NCBI RefSeq assembly: GCF_026013965.1
Contig: NZ_CP110341.1
Span: 1,054,001 to 1,118,000, forward strand
Direction: 5' to 3'
Origin: Brevibacterium sp. JSBI002
GTDB lineage: Bacteria > Actinomycetota > Actinomycetes > Actinomycetales > Brevibacteriaceae
DNA: 64,000 nucleotides
Shown: in pieces, positions 63,390 to 64,000 of the stretch
How the letters are laid out: each line of letters starts with the position of its first letter
How positions within the stretch are numbered: position 1 is the stretch's first letter
Translations under genes and position numbers: made by a program
The notes under the pieces: model-generated
Database searches by the model: none
The model's input: the letters and a program-made list of their open reading frames with translations, nothing else
Told to the model about the DNA's origin: nothing

Positions 63390-64000
63390 ATGACCGAAAA
63401 CTCGATGCAGGCTTCGCTTGCCGACATCGACCCGCAGATTGCCGAAGTCCTCGACCTCGAGCTGGGCCGCCAGCGTTCGACGCTCGAGATGATCGCCTCG
63501 GAGAATTTCGTCCCGCGCGCCGTGCTGGAAGCACAGGGGTCGGTGCTGACGAACAAGTACGCCGAGGGGTATCCCGGCAAGCGCTACTACGGCGGCTGCG
63601 AATACGTCGACGTCGCGGAGAACCTCGCCATCGACCGCGCCAAGAGCCTATTCGGCGCCGACTACGCGAACGTCCAGCCCCATTCCGGTGCCTCGGCCAA
63701 CGCCGCTGTCATGCACGCTCTGGCCCGTCAGGGTGACAAGATGCTCGGGCTGTCCCTGGCCCATGGCGGTCACCTCACCCACGGTATGAAGATCAACTTC
63801 TCCGGACGCCTCTACGATGTCGCCTCGTACGAGGTCGACCCCGATACCTACCGCATCGATATGGACAAGGTGCGCGAGAAGGCTCTCGAACACCGCCCCG
63901 AGGTCATCGTCGCCGGCTGGTCGGCCTACCCCCGTCAGCTGGACTTCCAGGCATTCCGCGATATCGCCGACGAAATCGGTGCGAAGCTGTGGGTCGATAT
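63390..64000 (+). CDS. glyA: serine hydroxymethyltransferase, N-terminal part (cut by window end)
   Basis: GlyA interconverts serine and glycine with THF and 5,10-methylene-THF. The first 203 residues are present: [60 protein letters not shown] and [20 protein letters not shown]. The PLP lysine lies beyond the window end. ACAGGAGAG precedes the ATG. It is divergent from purU across 168 bp. Confidence 0.96.
   Translation, partial: MTENSMQASLADIDPQIAEVLDLELGRQRSTLEMIASENFVPRAVLEAQGSVLTNKYAEGYPGKRYYGGCEYVDVAENLAIDRAKSLFGADYANVQPHSGASANAAVMHALARQGDKMLGLSLAHGGHLTHGMKINFSGRLYDVASYEVDPDTYRIDMDKVREKALEHRPEVIVAGWSAYPRQLDFQAFRDIADEIGAKLWVD

Overview
The window is about 64 kb of high-GC actinobacterial chromosome. 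Gene content and order point to Micrococcales, and Brevibacterium is my best guess from overall protein style; that genus call is an inference. Support: GTG and TTG starts are frequent, tRNA-Trp precedes secE-nusG, the spc operon has no rpsN between rplE and rpsH, the alpha operon has no rpsD, and a FurA-type regulator sits beside katG.

The backbone is the transcription/translation super-region: a MaoC-type dehydratase end, murB, tRNA-Trp, secE, nusG, rplK, rplA (1-6007); rplJ, rplL (10683-11662); rpoB, rpoC (17387-24807); rpsL, rpsG, fusA, tuf (36858-41217); S10 and spc operons to secY, adk, map (41729-54315); infA, rpmJ, rpsM, rpsK, rpoA, rplQ (57099-60256). The right end holds a proline/sodium symporter, purU and the start of glyA.

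Accessory blocks interrupt the backbone. (1) 6074-10406: a GAF regulator, an aldehyde dehydrogenase and a zinc alcohol dehydrogenase, a probable ethanol/acetaldehyde oxidation module. Three copies of a 56-nt palindromic repeat lie before, inside and after it. (2) 11876-15134: three overlapping genes for membrane proteins that share a predicted extracytoplasmic domain; two also share a cytoplasmic Cys/His cluster. This is my best candidate for an undescribed system. (3) 15199-17157: an MBL-fold hydrolase and a tandem GNAT protein, divergent. (4) 25007-36301: pfkA and a DUF1707-type protein; a GT2-GtrA / GT39 / two-component / Gly-rich membrane protein cluster that looks like an envelope glycosylation module; katG with its Fur-type regulator. 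(5) 54325-56731: a small membrane protein, a PaaX-like regulator and a MalY/PatB-like aminotransferase between map and infA.

Three genes carry an apparent single-base deletion: the metallophosphoesterase near 1.7 kb, rplR near 49815 and rpsE near 49987. Two of these are normally essential single-copy genes, so sequence error is the simplest explanation. Intergenic DNA is rich in strong hairpins, and a 10-mer (CGCCTCGGCG) recurs there. I saw no CRISPR array, insertion sequence, phage or rRNA gene.
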